A stretch of 55,840 nucleotides of DNA from Anaerovirgula multivorans (GCF_900188145.1 NZ_FZOJ01000031.1:1-55840); one strand, 5' to 3'; counted from the stretch's first letter, positions 16,752 to 25,668 are shown. The notes: generated by a model not told the origin, from the sequence alone. Program-made: numbers and translations.

Positions 16752-17684
16752 ATGAAAGATAGGAAGAAGGTGTATATCATCAAGATAGATCGATTAATCG
16801 GAATTATTACAATATTACTCCAAAAGGAGAAAGTTACTGCACCTTTCCTTGCAGAGAAATTTGAGGTGTCACGAAGAACAATTAGCCGAGATATTGAAGA
16901 TATTTGCAAGGCTGGAATTCCTGTAGTTACTGCACAGGGGTATGATGGGGGTATATCCATTGCAGAGGGATATAGGATTGATAAGACAATATTCACTATA
17001 GATGAAGTACAAGCCATATTTATTGGACTAAAAAGTCTTGACAGTATATCTCAGATTTCATATACTGACCGTCTTGTTCATAAGTTTTCATCGGAAAAAG
17101 ATGCTATGCTTTCTTTAACAGATAGTATTTGGGTAGATCTTTCTTCACATTATAAAAATAGTTTGCCAGAAAAGATTGGAAGTATAAAATCTGCAATTAA
17201 GGAGCAAATAGTAATCTCATTTCGCTATTTTTACAGCAAAGGTGAGGTGGACAAGTCCATCGAGCCATATTTACTTGTGTTCAAATGGTCATCTTGGTAT
17301 ATATTCGGATACTGCTTAGAGAAAAAGGATTTCAGACTATTTAAATTAAACCGACTGTGGAATTTATGTCATACTGAACAATATTTTCTTAAAAGAGAAT
17401 TACTCCAGGAAAGAACGGAGTTTGACCGATATTTTAAAGAAGAAATAAAGCTTGTTGCTGTGTTTGATGAAAGGGTTAAATATCGTTTAATTGAAGAATA
17501 CGGTGTAGACAGTTTTACCCAAATAGACAGTGGAAAATTGTTGTTTAAGATGGGGTTCGTAAACAGAGAGAACATGCTGAACTGGATTTTGAGCTTCGGT
17601 GATACGGTTCAAGTTATTGAACCCAAAGAGATATGCTCCGAATTAAAAATTCAAGCGATGAATATCCTGAAAAAATATAAATAG
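16752..17684 (+). CDS. YafY/PafC-like transcriptional regulator with WYL domain
   Basis: This 310-aa protein has an N-terminal DeoR-type helix-turn-helix (FEVSRRTISRDIEDICKAGIP) and a WYL domain (about 140-215), here with the form SSWYIFGYCLEKKDFRLFKLNR, plus a C-terminal WCX-like region. WYL proteins sense nucleic acids or ligands and regulate transcription. The first ATG (16752) lacks a clear ribosome site; GTG at 16770 right after GGAAGAAG or a later codon could be the real start, since relatives begin near KIDRL. A strong inverted repeat follows its stop. Confidence 0.85.
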   Translation: MKDRKKVYIIKIDRLIGIITILLQKEKVTAPFLAEKFEVSRRTISRDIEDICKAGIPVVTAQGYDGGISIAEGYRIDKTIFTIDEVQAIFIGLKSLDSISQISYTDRLVHKFSSEKDAMLSLTDSIWVDLSSHYKNSLPEKIGSIKSAIKEQIVISFRYFYSKGEVDKSIEPYLLVFKWSSWYIFGYCLEKKDFRLFKLNRLWNLCHTEQYFLKRELLQERTEFDRYFKEEIKLVAVFDERVKYRLIEEYGVDSFTQIDSGKLLFKMGFVNRENMLNWILSFGDTVQVIEPKEICSELKIQAMNILKKYK

Positions 17685-17711
17685 AACATGACAACCAGTT
17701 GTCATGTTCTA
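17683..17711 (+). terminator. Perfect hairpin after the WYL gene
   Basis: AGAACATGACAAC and GTTGTCATGTTCT form a 13-bp perfect stem around CA, beginning at the stop codon. The following ATTC is poor in T, so termination may be weak. Confidence 0.55.
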
Positions 17712-17749
17712 TTCGATAGAATGGTTAAAAAAGATAAAGGAGCAGAAAG

Positions 17750-18010
17750 ATGATTGAGTCAAGATGTGGTATTTTATGCAGTACATGTGAGTATAGGGAG
17801 CAGATGAATTGTAAAGGATGTGTTAGCATTGAAAAACCTTTTTGGGGAAAAAGCTGTCCTGTAAAGGATTGTTGTGAAAGTCAGCAGTTTCTACATTGCG
17901 GTACTTGTAGTAATTTTCCTTGTAAAGTATTAAATCAATTTGCCTATGATGAAAAACAAGGTGATAATGGGAAACGTATTGAACAGTGTAAAAAATGGTG
18001 TTCAAGGTAA
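17750..18010 (+). CDS. DUF3795-type cysteine-rich small protein
   Basis: This 86-aa protein has about thirteen Cys, mostly in close groups (CGILCSTC, NCKGC, CPVKDCC, HCGTCSNFPC, CKKWC), consistent with bound zinc or an iron-sulfur cluster. It matches DUF3795 proteins, whose function is unknown. AAAGGAG precedes the ATG. The TfoX-like gene follows 12 bp downstream, so the two are cotranscribed, perhaps under the WYL regulator. Confidence 0.75.
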   Translation: MIESRCGILCSTCEYREQMNCKGCVSIEKPFWGKSCPVKDCCESQQFLHCGTCSNFPCKVLNQFAYDEKQGDNGKRIEQCKKWCSR

Positions 18011-18022
18011 AGGAGTATATAT

Positions 18023-18343
18023 ATGGCGTCAACACTTGACTTTGTAGAGTATGTATGTGAGCAAATTAGTGGTGCTGGTAACATTACGTATAAGAAGATG
18101 TTTGGTGAATATGGAATCTACTGTAACGGGAAAATTATAGGTCTTATATGTGATAATCAATTTTTTGTAAAGAAAACAGTGGCAGGAGCAGCTTTATTGA
18201 GTACAGAAGAAGCATCACCTTACACAGGGGCAAAACCTCATTTTGTTATTGATTCTTTAGACGATAGAGTGTGTTTGAGAGAATTTATTATGAAAACTTG
18301 TGAAGAGTTGCCTATGCCGAAGCCTAAGAAGAAGAAGTTATAG
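18023..18343 (+). CDS. TfoX/Sxy N-terminal domain protein
   Basis: This 106-aa protein is the TfoX N-terminal fold alone: KKMFGEYGIYCNGKIIGLIC, then FFVKKTVAG and YTGAKPHFVIDSLDD. In gamma-proteobacteria TfoX is a competence regulator, but stand-alone N-domain proteins in Firmicutes have no proven role. It ends in a basic Pro/Lys tail. AAAGGAG precedes the ATG. Confidence 0.82.
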   Translation: MASTLDFVEYVCEQISGAGNITYKKMFGEYGIYCNGKIIGLICDNQFFVKKTVAGAALLSTEEASPYTGAKPHFVIDSLDDRVCLREFIMKTCEELPMPKPKKKKL

Positions 18344-18672
18344 GTATACAGGGGATAGGTTCATTGTACCAATGAAGACGAGGGAACAGGTTGTTTGTCC
18401 CTATTTTGAATTTAAAATCGTGGGTTTGTTTAGTCAAGCATTGACCCCACCAAGTAATATAAATAATTCTTCTACACAGGAAACAGATCATTATCTTTTA
18501 AATGCTTCGTGTATGTAAATGGACTCATCAATAATGATTGTACTATAATGAGATAGCTTTAATTGCGCACTCTTTTTTATTGTAGCCTATAAATATCAAT
18601 TTTGATAATTGTAGGCTACAGTGTTATGGACTGTTTCATGTTCTGATTGATAAATACTGAGAGTTTTCAACT
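18344..18672. other. Intergenic repeat-like region
   Basis: No credible gene. GGGGATAGGTTC at about 18350-18361 and GGGAACAGGTT...TTTGTCCC at 18381-18400 resemble the GGGGACGGTTC dispersed family. An inverted repeat at 18581-18620 pairs TGTAGCCTA with TAGGCTACA; it lacks a T run on either strand. Confidence 0.45.
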
Positions 18673-19347
18673 TTAAATTTCCTCAGTTAATTTAAAGTAA
18701 TCTGTTAATTTCACATCAATTTTTTTATAGGTATTATATGAAACATCGATGATATCATCTATTTGATCTTCTCTTAATTTCATAAAACGATACATATTCC
18801 GTATTTTATATTCACATAGTTCATCCAGTGTCATATCAAAATAATTCTCCACATATTTCACCACTAGCCCCATGGTAAGTGCTGCATTTGCAACACGAAT
18901 CAATTTCACTTCATTTGGAGTAATATTTAAATTATAAGTATTGACGTGTAGCTTATAAAAAAATTCGATAACCTTTGTATTCTCATCTATTAAAAAATTT
19001 TCTTTGCATATTTCATAATAGAATCTTTTATAGCGTTCATCACTTAAAAGTAAATTAATAAAAATCCAGTTTTCAACAGCTGTTGCATATTTTAATTCAT
19101 AATTATGAAATTTTTCACTCATTATTCTCTTCACGAAATCTTTCACTTCAATAAGAAAATAAGTATAAATAATGGAAGCAATATTTTTTTTGCTTTTATA
19201 ATGATAATGAATTAATCCTAAATTCACATCAGCTTCTTCGCAAATTCTTTTACAGGAAGTATTGATATATCCATCTTCTACAAATAATTTTTTTGAAACA
19301 AATAAAATTTTATGTTTTGTATCCATTCCTTTTCTATACTGTGCCAT
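18673..19347 (-). CDS. TetR/AcrR family regulator
   Basis: This 224-aa repressor has an N-terminal TetR helix-turn-helix (residues about 10-57), with CKRICEEADVNLGLIHYHYKSKKNIA as the recognition helix region, and a divergent ligand domain. A TAAGGAGG site seven bases before the ATG supports the start. It is divergent from the UROD-type methyltransferase cluster and probably controls it; an AT-rich inverted repeat at 19428-19465 lies between them. Confidence 0.88.
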   Translation of the reverse strand: MAQYRKGMDTKHKILFVSKKLFVEDGYINTSCKRICEEADVNLGLIHYHYKSKKNIASIIYTYFLIEVKDFVKRIMSEKFHNYELKYATAVENWIFINLLLSDERYKRFYYEICKENFLIDENTKVIEFFYKLHVNTYNLNITPNEVKLIRVANAALTMGLVVKYVENYFDMTLDELCEYKIRNMYRFMKLREDQIDDIIDVSYNTYKKIDVKLTDYFKLTEEI

Positions 19348-19427
19348 TTAAAAACCTCCTTACTTAAAAAAGTATAACACATTTTTCTTGCTTATAACAA
19401 AAAACATTGCATTAAGGGAAAAAATGT

Positions 19428-19465
19428 AATATTATATAGATATAAATTTATATATATATAATATT
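19428..19465. promoter_or_regulatory. Inverted repeat between tetR and the methyltransferase gene
   Basis: AATATTATATA (19428-19438) is inverted at TATATAATATT (19455-19465). Its place in the divergent promoter region makes it a TetR operator candidate, but the sequence is so AT-rich that chance symmetry is possible. Confidence 0.35.
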
Positions 19466-19542
19466 TAGAAATGGTTTTAATCATCATGTAAAAGATGTGC
19501 TTTGCACAAGCCTTTACAATTAATTAAGAAGGGGGAAAATAC

Positions 19543-20703
19543 ATGGCAGATATCAAACAACTCCAAAAGGACAGACAACAGCTATTTACAGATTTATATG
19601 AAGGGAGAATACCTAAAAGAGTACCTATTATGTACAATATAGGTTGGGAAGCAGCTATACAATTGGCAGGTCATGATTTAAAACAAGCACAATGGGATAA
19701 TAGTATTGTTTATGATGTATATGATAAAGCTTGTTCAAGACTCTATGGAGATTTAGCACCTGTAGCAATGACTCTTCGAAACCCCATGCATTATCAAATG
19801 CTGGGAGCTAAAGCCATTATTATGTCTAGTTCGGGACAAATGCAGCATCCTGAGATTGCATGCTTAGAACCATCAGAATATGATGAATTTATTCAAGATC
19901 CTTATAAAATGATGGTGGATAAATTATTGCCAAGGTTATATAAGGCATTAGACGTATCTTCAGGGCAAAAAGCTCTTACTTTAGGGAAAGCATTTAAAGC
20001 ATATAATGATGAAAACGTTTTCTATGGTGCGACAATAGGCAAAATAGTTGAAAAGTACGGTTATGCCACCATAGTTACTCATGGTTTCGGAGAGGCACCC
20101 TTTGACTTTTTGGCTGACTTTTTACGTTCCTTTTCAGGAATTAATATGGACGTGAGGAGAATGCCTGATAAAGTTGTAGAAGCCTGTGAAGCTATTACTC
20201 CACACATGATTAAATTATTAGTACATATGAATCCAAATCCATCTATTTTAAAGAAAGGATTTATACCATTACATATGGCACCTTACTTAAATAATAAACA
20301 GTTTGAAAAATTCTATTGGCCAACCTTCAAAAAAGTTGTTGAAGCCATGGTTGAAGCTGGTCAAGGTGTAGATTTATTTGTAGAGCATGACTGGATGCGA
20401 TTTATTGATTACCTTGCGGACCTTCCTGGTAGGATTCGGATGAGATTTGAATATGGTGATCCTAAAATCATTAAGGAAAAACTTCAGGGAAAACATATTA
20501 TATCAGGATTATATCCATTAACATTGCTTAAAACTGCTACGAAAGAGGAATGTATTGACAAAGCTAAGGAACTAATAGATATCCTAGCACCCGGTGGAGG
20601 ATATATGTTTGAATTTGATAAGTCTGCTTTAAGTATGGATGATGTCAATATAGATAACTTAATTGCAGTAACCGAGTATGTTAGAGATCACGCAATCTAT
20701 TAA
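19543..20703 (+). CDS. Uroporphyrinogen decarboxylase-family methyltransferase (MtaA/MtvB-like)
   Basis: This 386-aa protein has the UROD TIM-barrel fold used by corrinoid:coenzyme methyltransferases and by O-demethylase methyltransferase I proteins, not haem-type UROD. Family-like segments are FIPLHMAPYLNNKQFEKFYW, VDLFVEHDWMRFIDYL, and HIISGLYPLTLLKTATKEE. The corrinoid-binding protein encoded at 21113 is the expected partner, so it probably moves a methyl group between a methylated substrate and cobalamin. The cluster has no haem genes. AAGAAGGGGG precedes the ATG. A cre-like TGAAAACGTTTTCT lies inside the gene at 20010-20023. Confidence 0.82.
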   Translation: MADIKQLQKDRQQLFTDLYEGRIPKRVPIMYNIGWEAAIQLAGHDLKQAQWDNSIVYDVYDKACSRLYGDLAPVAMTLRNPMHYQMLGAKAIIMSSSGQMQHPEIACLEPSEYDEFIQDPYKMMVDKLLPRLYKALDVSSGQKALTLGKAFKAYNDENVFYGATIGKIVEKYGYATIVTHGFGEAPFDFLADFLRSFSGINMDVRRMPDKVVEACEAITPHMIKLLVHMNPNPSILKKGFIPLHMAPYLNNKQFEKFYWPTFKKVVEAMVEAGQGVDLFVEHDWMRFIDYLADLPGRIRMRFEYGDPKIIKEKLQGKHIISGLYPLTLLKTATKEECIDKAKELIDILAPGGGYMFEFDKSALSMDDVNIDNLIAVTEYVRDHAIY

Positions 20704-20715
20704 GGAGGGAAAAAG

Positions 20716-20859
20716 ATGAATATAAAATCAGAATATTATCAAACGTGGGAAGAGTATAAGGAAGAGAATCCTATCGTCAGTGATGAGGGTTTAAAGGCTG
20801 ACAAGATACAGAATTATGAAGAGCTTATGTACAAATTTATATTCGCACTCTTTCTATAG
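20716..20859 (+). CDS. Short 47-aa ORF, possible truncated gene
   Basis: A well-placed AAGGAGG (20702-20708) precedes ATG at 20716, opening 47 codons (MNIKSEYYQTWEEYKEENP...) that end in TAG. The first 40 residues are acidic and look like a genuine protein start; the last few (FIFALFL) do not. A hairpin element lies 31 bp beyond. I read it as the start of a third gene, perhaps another methyltransferase component, cut by a deletion or insertion. It may also be a real small protein. Confidence 0.45.
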   Translation: MNIKSEYYQTWEEYKEENPIVSDEGLKADKIQNYEELMYKFIFALFL

Positions 20860-20889
20860 AATTCACTTTTCAGAGAAAATGAATAGTTG

Positions 20890-20967
20890 CTTTATTCAAT
20901 AGCCAATCGTCGCTAAGGTCATCATTTCTCTAATGATAGATAAGTGATGCTAAGCTATTGAATAAAG
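20890..20967. repeat. 78-bp hairpin element with 14-bp perfect arms
   Basis: CTTTATTCAATAGC (20890-20903) is exactly inverted at GCTATTGAATAAAG (20954-20967). Inside, ATCATT/AATGAT form a second stem. No T run follows, so it is not a simple terminator; a small palindromic insertion or structured RNA is more likely. Confidence 0.6.
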
Positions 20968-21112
20968 TTTGAGGAAATATTAAATTGCAAAGTTTTCATC
21001 TGAATTTCTATGATTTTCTATTATACAGCTTAGTTATTTGCAGAAAACTTAGGTATTTAACAAAAAAATTTTATATTAAATACTTATAAAATCATAAGGG
21101 GGAAATCGTGAT

Positions 21113-21751
21113 ATGTCTAAGTGGGATCATTTAACGAAAGCAGTAGGGGAATTAGAAGAAAAAAAAGTAATGAAAATACTTGATAAATTTATAAGTACGA
21201 ATCCAACAGATAAGGAAGTCCAAGAAGTAATCAATACATGTCATAAAGGAATGGTTATGGTAGGAGATATTTTTGAAAAAGGAGATTATTTTGTTGGAGA
21301 TTTAATTTTCTCGGGAGAATTACTTGCTGAAGCGATTGATATATTAAAACCAGCTTTAAGAAATTGTGACTCTATCAAAAAAGGAAAAATTGTTATAGGT
21401 ACTGTTCATGGAGATTTACATGATATCGGGAAAAATATATTTAAGAGTATGGCGGTTGCTGCTGGATTTGAAGTATATGATATAGGTATAGATCAACCAG
21501 TAAGTGCTTTTGTAAATAAAGTAAAGGAAGTACAACCAGACATTGTTGGTATGAGTGGTGTTTTGACATTGGCCTTAGAGGCTATGAAGGATACTGTTGA
21601 TGGCTTAAAGGAAGCGGGCTTAAGGGATGATGTAAAAGTTATCATGGGTGGTAATCCAGTGACAAAAGAAGCTTGTAAGTATATCGGAGGAGATGCGTAT
21701 ACTACAAACGCAGCTGAAGGAGTTAAAATGTGCCAAAGTTGGGTTGGATAA
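21113..21751 (+). CDS. Corrinoid-binding methyl-carrier protein (MtbC/MttC-like)
   Basis: This 212-aa protein is a small methyltransferase corrinoid subunit. Residues about 1-90 are the four-helix cap (B12-binding 2). The Rossmann domain that follows has the base-off cobalamin motif GTVHGDLHDIGKNI (D-x-H-x-x-G), plus the SGVLTLAL and VIMGGNPVT segments of the nucleotide-loop pocket. It carries a methyl group on cobalt between two methyltransferases. AAGGGGGAAA precedes the ATG. The UROD-type protein upstream is its probable partner; no MttB-type (pyrrolysine) or MtrH-type methyltransferase is visible in the window. Confidence 0.92.
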   Translation: MSKWDHLTKAVGELEEKKVMKILDKFISTNPTDKEVQEVINTCHKGMVMVGDIFEKGDYFVGDLIFSGELLAEAIDILKPALRNCDSIKKGKIVIGTVHGDLHDIGKNIFKSMAVAAGFEVYDIGIDQPVSAFVNKVKEVQPDIVGMSGVLTLALEAMKDTVDGLKEAGLRDDVKVIMGGNPVTKEACKYIGGDAYTTNAAEGVKMCQSWVG

Positions 21752-21872
21752 TACTGTTTTCAGCTAATACTTTTATAGCTTTAAGCACAGTGTTATAAAA
21801 AAAATTCAGATTATTACAAAAATTAAAAACTATAACATGTATGATGTAAATAAATATTTAAAGGGGGATATT

Positions 21873-23255
21873 ATGGAAAATATAAGTAAGTCTTCAAGCA
21901 AATCTTTAAGAAAATCCATCATCAATCTCTATGGGTTACCATCCTTTGGTTTTCAATTATTTGTAAACATGGAAGTGTTCTATTTTGCTGCGTTTTTAAC
22001 AGATTTTGCAATGATTCCTGTAGCCTTAGCTGGAACAATTTTGATGGTTACAAGTATTTTTGACATTATATGGGTACCCACTGCAGGAGTTATATTAGAA
22101 AAGAGTAACTTGAAATTTGGTGGTAAGTATCGATCATGGTTATTGGTAGGGCCTCCCTTTGCTGTATTATTTTTCATTTTTCAATTTATAAAAATAGGTC
22201 CGGAAAATGTTAATGCAATTATCATCATGGTTGGTTTTATTGTCAGTCACTTGATTTGGAATATTTATTATGCAGCACATATTGCTATGAATAATTCTAT
22301 GACTACCATAAGAGAAGAAAGAATATCTATGGCATCAAATCGAGGTATGTTTAATGCATTAGGAGCAATTGGATTCTCACTGATTGGTTTTAAAATGGCT
22401 ACTATTATAGGAGCGCGTTTGGGTAATCAAGCTATTGGCTTTACTCTTACAGTAGTATTTACAGGAATTATTATGATTCTTTGTAACTTGTCTTTGTTTG
22501 CTATAACAAAAGATTATGCACATCATGGAGAGACTAAGAAATCAGTTAAAGAAGAAGAGAAAATGTCTATTGGTGAAATGTTAAAGCAAATTGTTGTCAA
22601 TCCACCATTGATTGGACTTATGTTGGCTGAGTTAGGAAGGTACCTGGGAAGATTCGTAATTTTTGGGTTAGCATTTTATTACTTTAAATATGTTGTTGAA
22701 AATATAGCAATGATAACAATATTTATGACAGGATTGAATGTAGTCTGTTTCTTTGGAGCTATGCTTACGGCACCTCTCGCTAAAAAATTTGGTGAAAGAA
22801 ATACATACATTTTATCTCTAGCTTTGTTTATCATCGGATTAATAGCTGTTTGGGTATTACCAATGAATTACTTGTCATTCATGATCATCATGTTTGTAGC
22901 ATATTTAGGTTATGGGATGCCTGATGCTTTAGGAGTAGCCATGTATTCTGCTACTGTAGACTATGGTGAATGGAAGACTGGAAAAAATGCCCGTGGATTT
23001 ATCATGTCTTTAATTAGTTTTCCCATAAAAACGGCAATTTTTGTAAGAAGTATAGTAATAACAGCTGTATTAACTTCTGCCGGTTATGTTGCAGATATGA
23101 CAGCAACACCTGAGTTGATACAAGGAATTAAAAATGGTATTGCATTAGTTCCTGCTATATTTATTGGTGTAGGATTAGTAATTATCGTGATGCTGTATAA
23201 AATCACACCAGAAAGTTTAAAGAAGATGCAAGAAGAAATTGCTGCTCGTAAATAA
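21873..23255 (+). CDS. GPH-type MFS symporter
   Basis: This 460-aa protein has about 12 membrane segments and resembles the glycoside-pentoside-hexuronide:cation symporter family. Typical parts are the early DIIWVPTAG (D-x-x-x-P-x-x-G form) and the DALGVAMYSATVDYGEWKTGKNARGF region. The ATG at 21873 follows AAAGGGGGA; upstream in-frame codons are rejected. Given its neighbours it probably imports the methylated or methoxylated substrate of the corrinoid system or a product, rather than a sugar; that is inference from context. Confidence 0.82.
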   Translation: MENISKSSSKSLRKSIINLYGLPSFGFQLFVNMEVFYFAAFLTDFAMIPVALAGTILMVTSIFDIIWVPTAGVILEKSNLKFGGKYRSWLLVGPPFAVLFFIFQFIKIGPENVNAIIIMVGFIVSHLIWNIYYAAHIAMNNSMTTIREERISMASNRGMFNALGAIGFSLIGFKMATIIGARLGNQAIGFTLTVVFTGIIMILCNLSLFAITKDYAHHGETKKSVKEEEKMSIGEMLKQIVVNPPLIGLMLAELGRYLGRFVIFGLAFYYFKYVVENIAMITIFMTGLNVVCFFGAMLTAPLAKKFGERNTYILSLALFIIGLIAVWVLPMNYLSFMIIMFVAYLGYGMPDALGVAMYSATVDYGEWKTGKNARGFIMSLISFPIKTAIFVRSIVITAVLTSAGYVADMTATPELIQGIKNGIALVPAIFIGVGLVIIVMLYKITPESLKKMQEEIAARK

Positions 23256-23345
23256 TGAAAACTTGTATATTAAAATAATGATGAAGGTGCAATAAAATAC
23301 TATATGTTTATATGCGCCTTCTATTATATTGATGGAGGGGCCTAT

Positions 23346-24740
23346 ATGAAAAAAGTACAAGTGATTGGTTTACTGTTAGCAATTACTATTTTAATTGGTA
23401 TGAACTTTATTCCAACTGGTAATATATTAACTGAAGCAGGGAGAAATACCTTAGGGATTCTTATTGCTATATTGATATTATTAATAACAGAACCCATACC
23501 TATAGGGGTGACCTGTATACTTGGTATTGGGTTATTGGTTCTTTTTAAGGCTGTATCTGGCATTCCTGAAGCGCTAAATGGTTATACGAATCCTATTGTT
23601 TTCTTTGTCTTAGTATCCTTTGGGATTTCTGCCGCCATAACAAAAGTTCCATTATCTAAGCGTCTGCTGGTGAAAATCATGTCCTTTTTTGGGAAAGATG
23701 TCAAAATGATTTTGTTGTCCATTATGATTTGTGCTGCTTTGATATCATCTATTGTGTCTAATGTAGCAACTACAGCGATATTTATCACCATTACTCTTCA
23801 GTTCTTGAATATTTACAAGGATGAATCAGAAAGAAAGAGTACAGGAAAATCATTTATGATTGGATTACCAGTTGCAAGCATGATAGGTGGAATGATCACA
23901 CCTGCTGGTTCATCATTAAATTTAATGAGCATAAATTTATTGGAACAATTAACTGGTATAAAAATCACTTTTGTACAGTGGATGGTTTGTGGGATACCAA
24001 TAGTCACTATTATGCTCCCTTTGGCTTGGCTTATTATTATTAAGGTATATCCTCCAGTAGAATTATCTTCGGAAGATATTCGTAAATACATAGAAACACT
24101 GTATGTACCATCTAGACTAAATTTCAGCGAAAGATATGTATTGTCTTTAGTGAGCATTATGTTTGCATTATGGGTTCTAAGCTCTTGGATACCAGCCTTC
24201 AATATAACATTAGTAGCGATAGTTGGTTTCTCTTTTCTTTTCCTACCTAAGATTTCCATATTAACATGGCAAGAATTTTTAGATAGTGTCAGTTGGGCAG
24301 CTTTCTTTTTAGTAGGTACAATCATATCAATTGGGAATTCTTTGGTTGCTAATGGGGTGAGCAATTGGATTGCAGCTACAATATTTCCTGATACTATTCA
24401 TTTCCCTATATATGGGATGGTTTTTGTTGTAGGTGTGGCAGTATTTTTTATGCTAATATTTGTTCCTGTAGCACCTGCATTAATATCTATGTTAGTAGCT
24501 CCCCTCATTGATTTAGCAGGAGCCGCTAATATCAGCCCAGTTTTGATGATTATGACATTAGGACTATGTGTGGCCAACTGTTATTTACTTCCACTGGATA
24601 CTGTGCCCCTTTTAACCTATATGACAGGGTATTACAAGATAAGTGAAATGTCCAGATCTACAGGTTTAATACAAGTATGTATGGTTATGATAGTAACAAT
24701 CTGGCTTCCTATAGCTTTATCCATCTTGGGAATATTATAA
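23346..24740 (+). CDS. DASS/SLC13-type anion permease
   Basis: This 464-aa, about 11-segment membrane protein belongs to the divalent anion:sodium symporter / ArsB-NhaD superfamily. The first half has SSIVSNVATTAIFI and the second PVAPALISML, matching the paired SNT-like motifs in inverted repeats. It probably carries a carboxylate. ATG 23346 is preferred because GGAGGGG lies 7 bp upstream. It closes the corrinoid cluster and is followed by a dispersed repeat with a terminator. Confidence 0.85.
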   Translation: MKKVQVIGLLLAITILIGMNFIPTGNILTEAGRNTLGILIAILILLITEPIPIGVTCILGIGLLVLFKAVSGIPEALNGYTNPIVFFVLVSFGISAAITKVPLSKRLLVKIMSFFGKDVKMILLSIMICAALISSIVSNVATTAIFITITLQFLNIYKDESERKSTGKSFMIGLPVASMIGGMITPAGSSLNLMSINLLEQLTGIKITFVQWMVCGIPIVTIMLPLAWLIIIKVYPPVELSSEDIRKYIETLYVPSRLNFSERYVLSLVSIMFALWVLSSWIPAFNITLVAIVGFSFLFLPKISILTWQEFLDSVSWAAFFLVGTIISIGNSLVANGVSNWIAATIFPDTIHFPIYGMVFVVGVAVFFMLIFVPVAPALISMLVAPLIDLAGAANISPVLMIMTLGLCVANCYLLPLDTVPLLTYMTGYYKISEMSRSTGLIQVCMVMIVTIWLPIALSILGIL

Positions 24741-24744
24741 ATGT

Positions 24745-24865
24745 AGGGACGAGGGGGGCATGTGATTTGTCCCACTGATGTTGTGGATTTTACCTGCTAC
24801 GCCTCGCCTCCACCAGTGAAACCCTCGACCGTATTGAGTCAATTGACTTGATACGGTCTTTTGTT
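24745..24865 (+). repeat. Dispersed repeat, copy A
   Basis: The order GGGAC..., CACTGATGTTGTGGATTT, CCTCCACCA (24807-24815), GACCGTATTG (24827-24836) is repeated at 26177-26263 with scattered changes. Both copies directly follow a gene end. The CCTCCACCA plus GACCGTATTG part also occurs at 663-701. Confidence 0.75.
24827..24864 (+). terminator. Intrinsic terminator within repeat copy A
   Basis: GACCGTATTGAGTCAA pairs with TTGACTTGATACGGTC (one mismatch) with almost no loop spacing, then CTTTTG. It would end the DASS permease transcript. Confidence 0.7.
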
Positions 24866-25105
24866 TATGCTCAAAGTTTAGTATGACTGCTAAGAAGTTT
24901 ATCATAAATAGTATTCACATGTGAACATCATCAAACAAGATGTATTATATAGACTATTGTCGACCTTGACTTATGACTGTCTATTAATCTCAAAATTCCT
25001 TAGAGGATAATTCAAAATCATTTTTAACGAAAGCTTAAGACTACCTTAAATTTTTGTATAGAAAAAAATAATATAATTATTCAATAGTCTAGACAACTCA
25101 AAAAA

Positions 25106-25154
25106 TATTGCATTTACAACAATATTAACGTATAATATTGTTGTAAATGCAATA
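25106..25154 (+). promoter_or_regulatory. Perfect 22-bp inverted repeat over the marR promoter
   Basis: The left arm 25106-25127 (starts TATTGCATTTACAACA) is exactly inverted at 25133-25154 around a 5-base centre. A promoter is embedded: TTGCAT (25108-25113), 17 bp, TATAAT (25131-25136). MarR proteins usually bind such palindromes, so autorepression of the marR-GNAT unit is expected. Confidence 0.85.
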
Positions 25155-25191
25155 AAATTCAATGTTTAATATTTTAAAATGGGGTGATGGA

Positions 25192-25668
25192 GTGAAAGAA
25201 ATTTTGAGAGAAGTTGGCATGATTGCAAGATGTTTTGAATCTATAAGCAATATTGAATTCAAAGAGTTTAAACTTGCTAGAGGGCAATATTTATATCTTG
25301 TGAGGATATGTGAAAACCCAGGAATAATTCAAGAAAGAATTGCAGAAATGTTAAAAGTAGATAGAACTACTGCATCGCGTTCAATAAAAAATCTCGTATC
25401 CAGTGGATTAATTGAAAAATTGATTGATTGTGATAATAAGAAAATATTAAAGCTTTATCCAACAGAAAAAGGAAAGAGGCTTTATCCATTTTTAAAAAGA
25501 GAGGAGGAATACTCCAACAAGATGGCTCTTAATGGGCTTACCCAAGAAGAGCAAGAGACTATTTTAAAATTGCTTTATAAAATAAGAAAAAATATTGAAA
25601 CTGATTGGGAAATAGTCAAAAAAGGCGGTAAAAGAAAGTACTTGAGTGAACGAAATATTAACTTATAG
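25192..25668 (+). CDS. MarR family regulator
   Basis: This 158-aa winged-helix regulator has the HTH PGIIQERIAEMLKVDRTTASRSIKNLVSSGLI and the wing with D-N-K-K. GTG at 25192 is chosen because GGGGTGATGG lies just upstream; the ATG at 25162 has no such site. It is followed by a GNAT gene 40 bp downstream, and a very strong palindrome lies over its own promoter. The inducing ligand is unknown. Confidence 0.88.
   Translation: MKEILREVGMIARCFESISNIEFKEFKLARGQYLYLVRICENPGIIQERIAEMLKVDRTTASRSIKNLVSSGLIEKLIDCDNKKILKLYPTEKGKRLYPFLKREEEYSNKMALNGLTQEEQETILKLLYKIRKNIETDWEIVKKGGKRKYLSERNINL

Larger units (their letters stand above)
24741..25105. other. Intergenic region with dispersed repeat copy A
   Basis: About 24745-24865 is repeat copy A, including a terminator. 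The remaining DNA up to the MarR operator is AT-rich and shows nothing else recognisable. Confidence 0.5.

Noticed and set aside
18300..18518. Plus-strand 72-codon frame
   Set aside because: Overlaps the tfoX-like end and runs through repeat-like DNA without ribosome site.
20010..20023. cre site inside the UROD-type gene
   Set aside because: TGAAAACGTTTTCT fits the pattern but codes for conserved-looking residues; a roadblock is possible but not supported enough to list.
23813..24364. Minus-strand 183-codon frame
   Set aside because: It lies entirely opposite the DASS permease gene and reads as shadow of a membrane protein.
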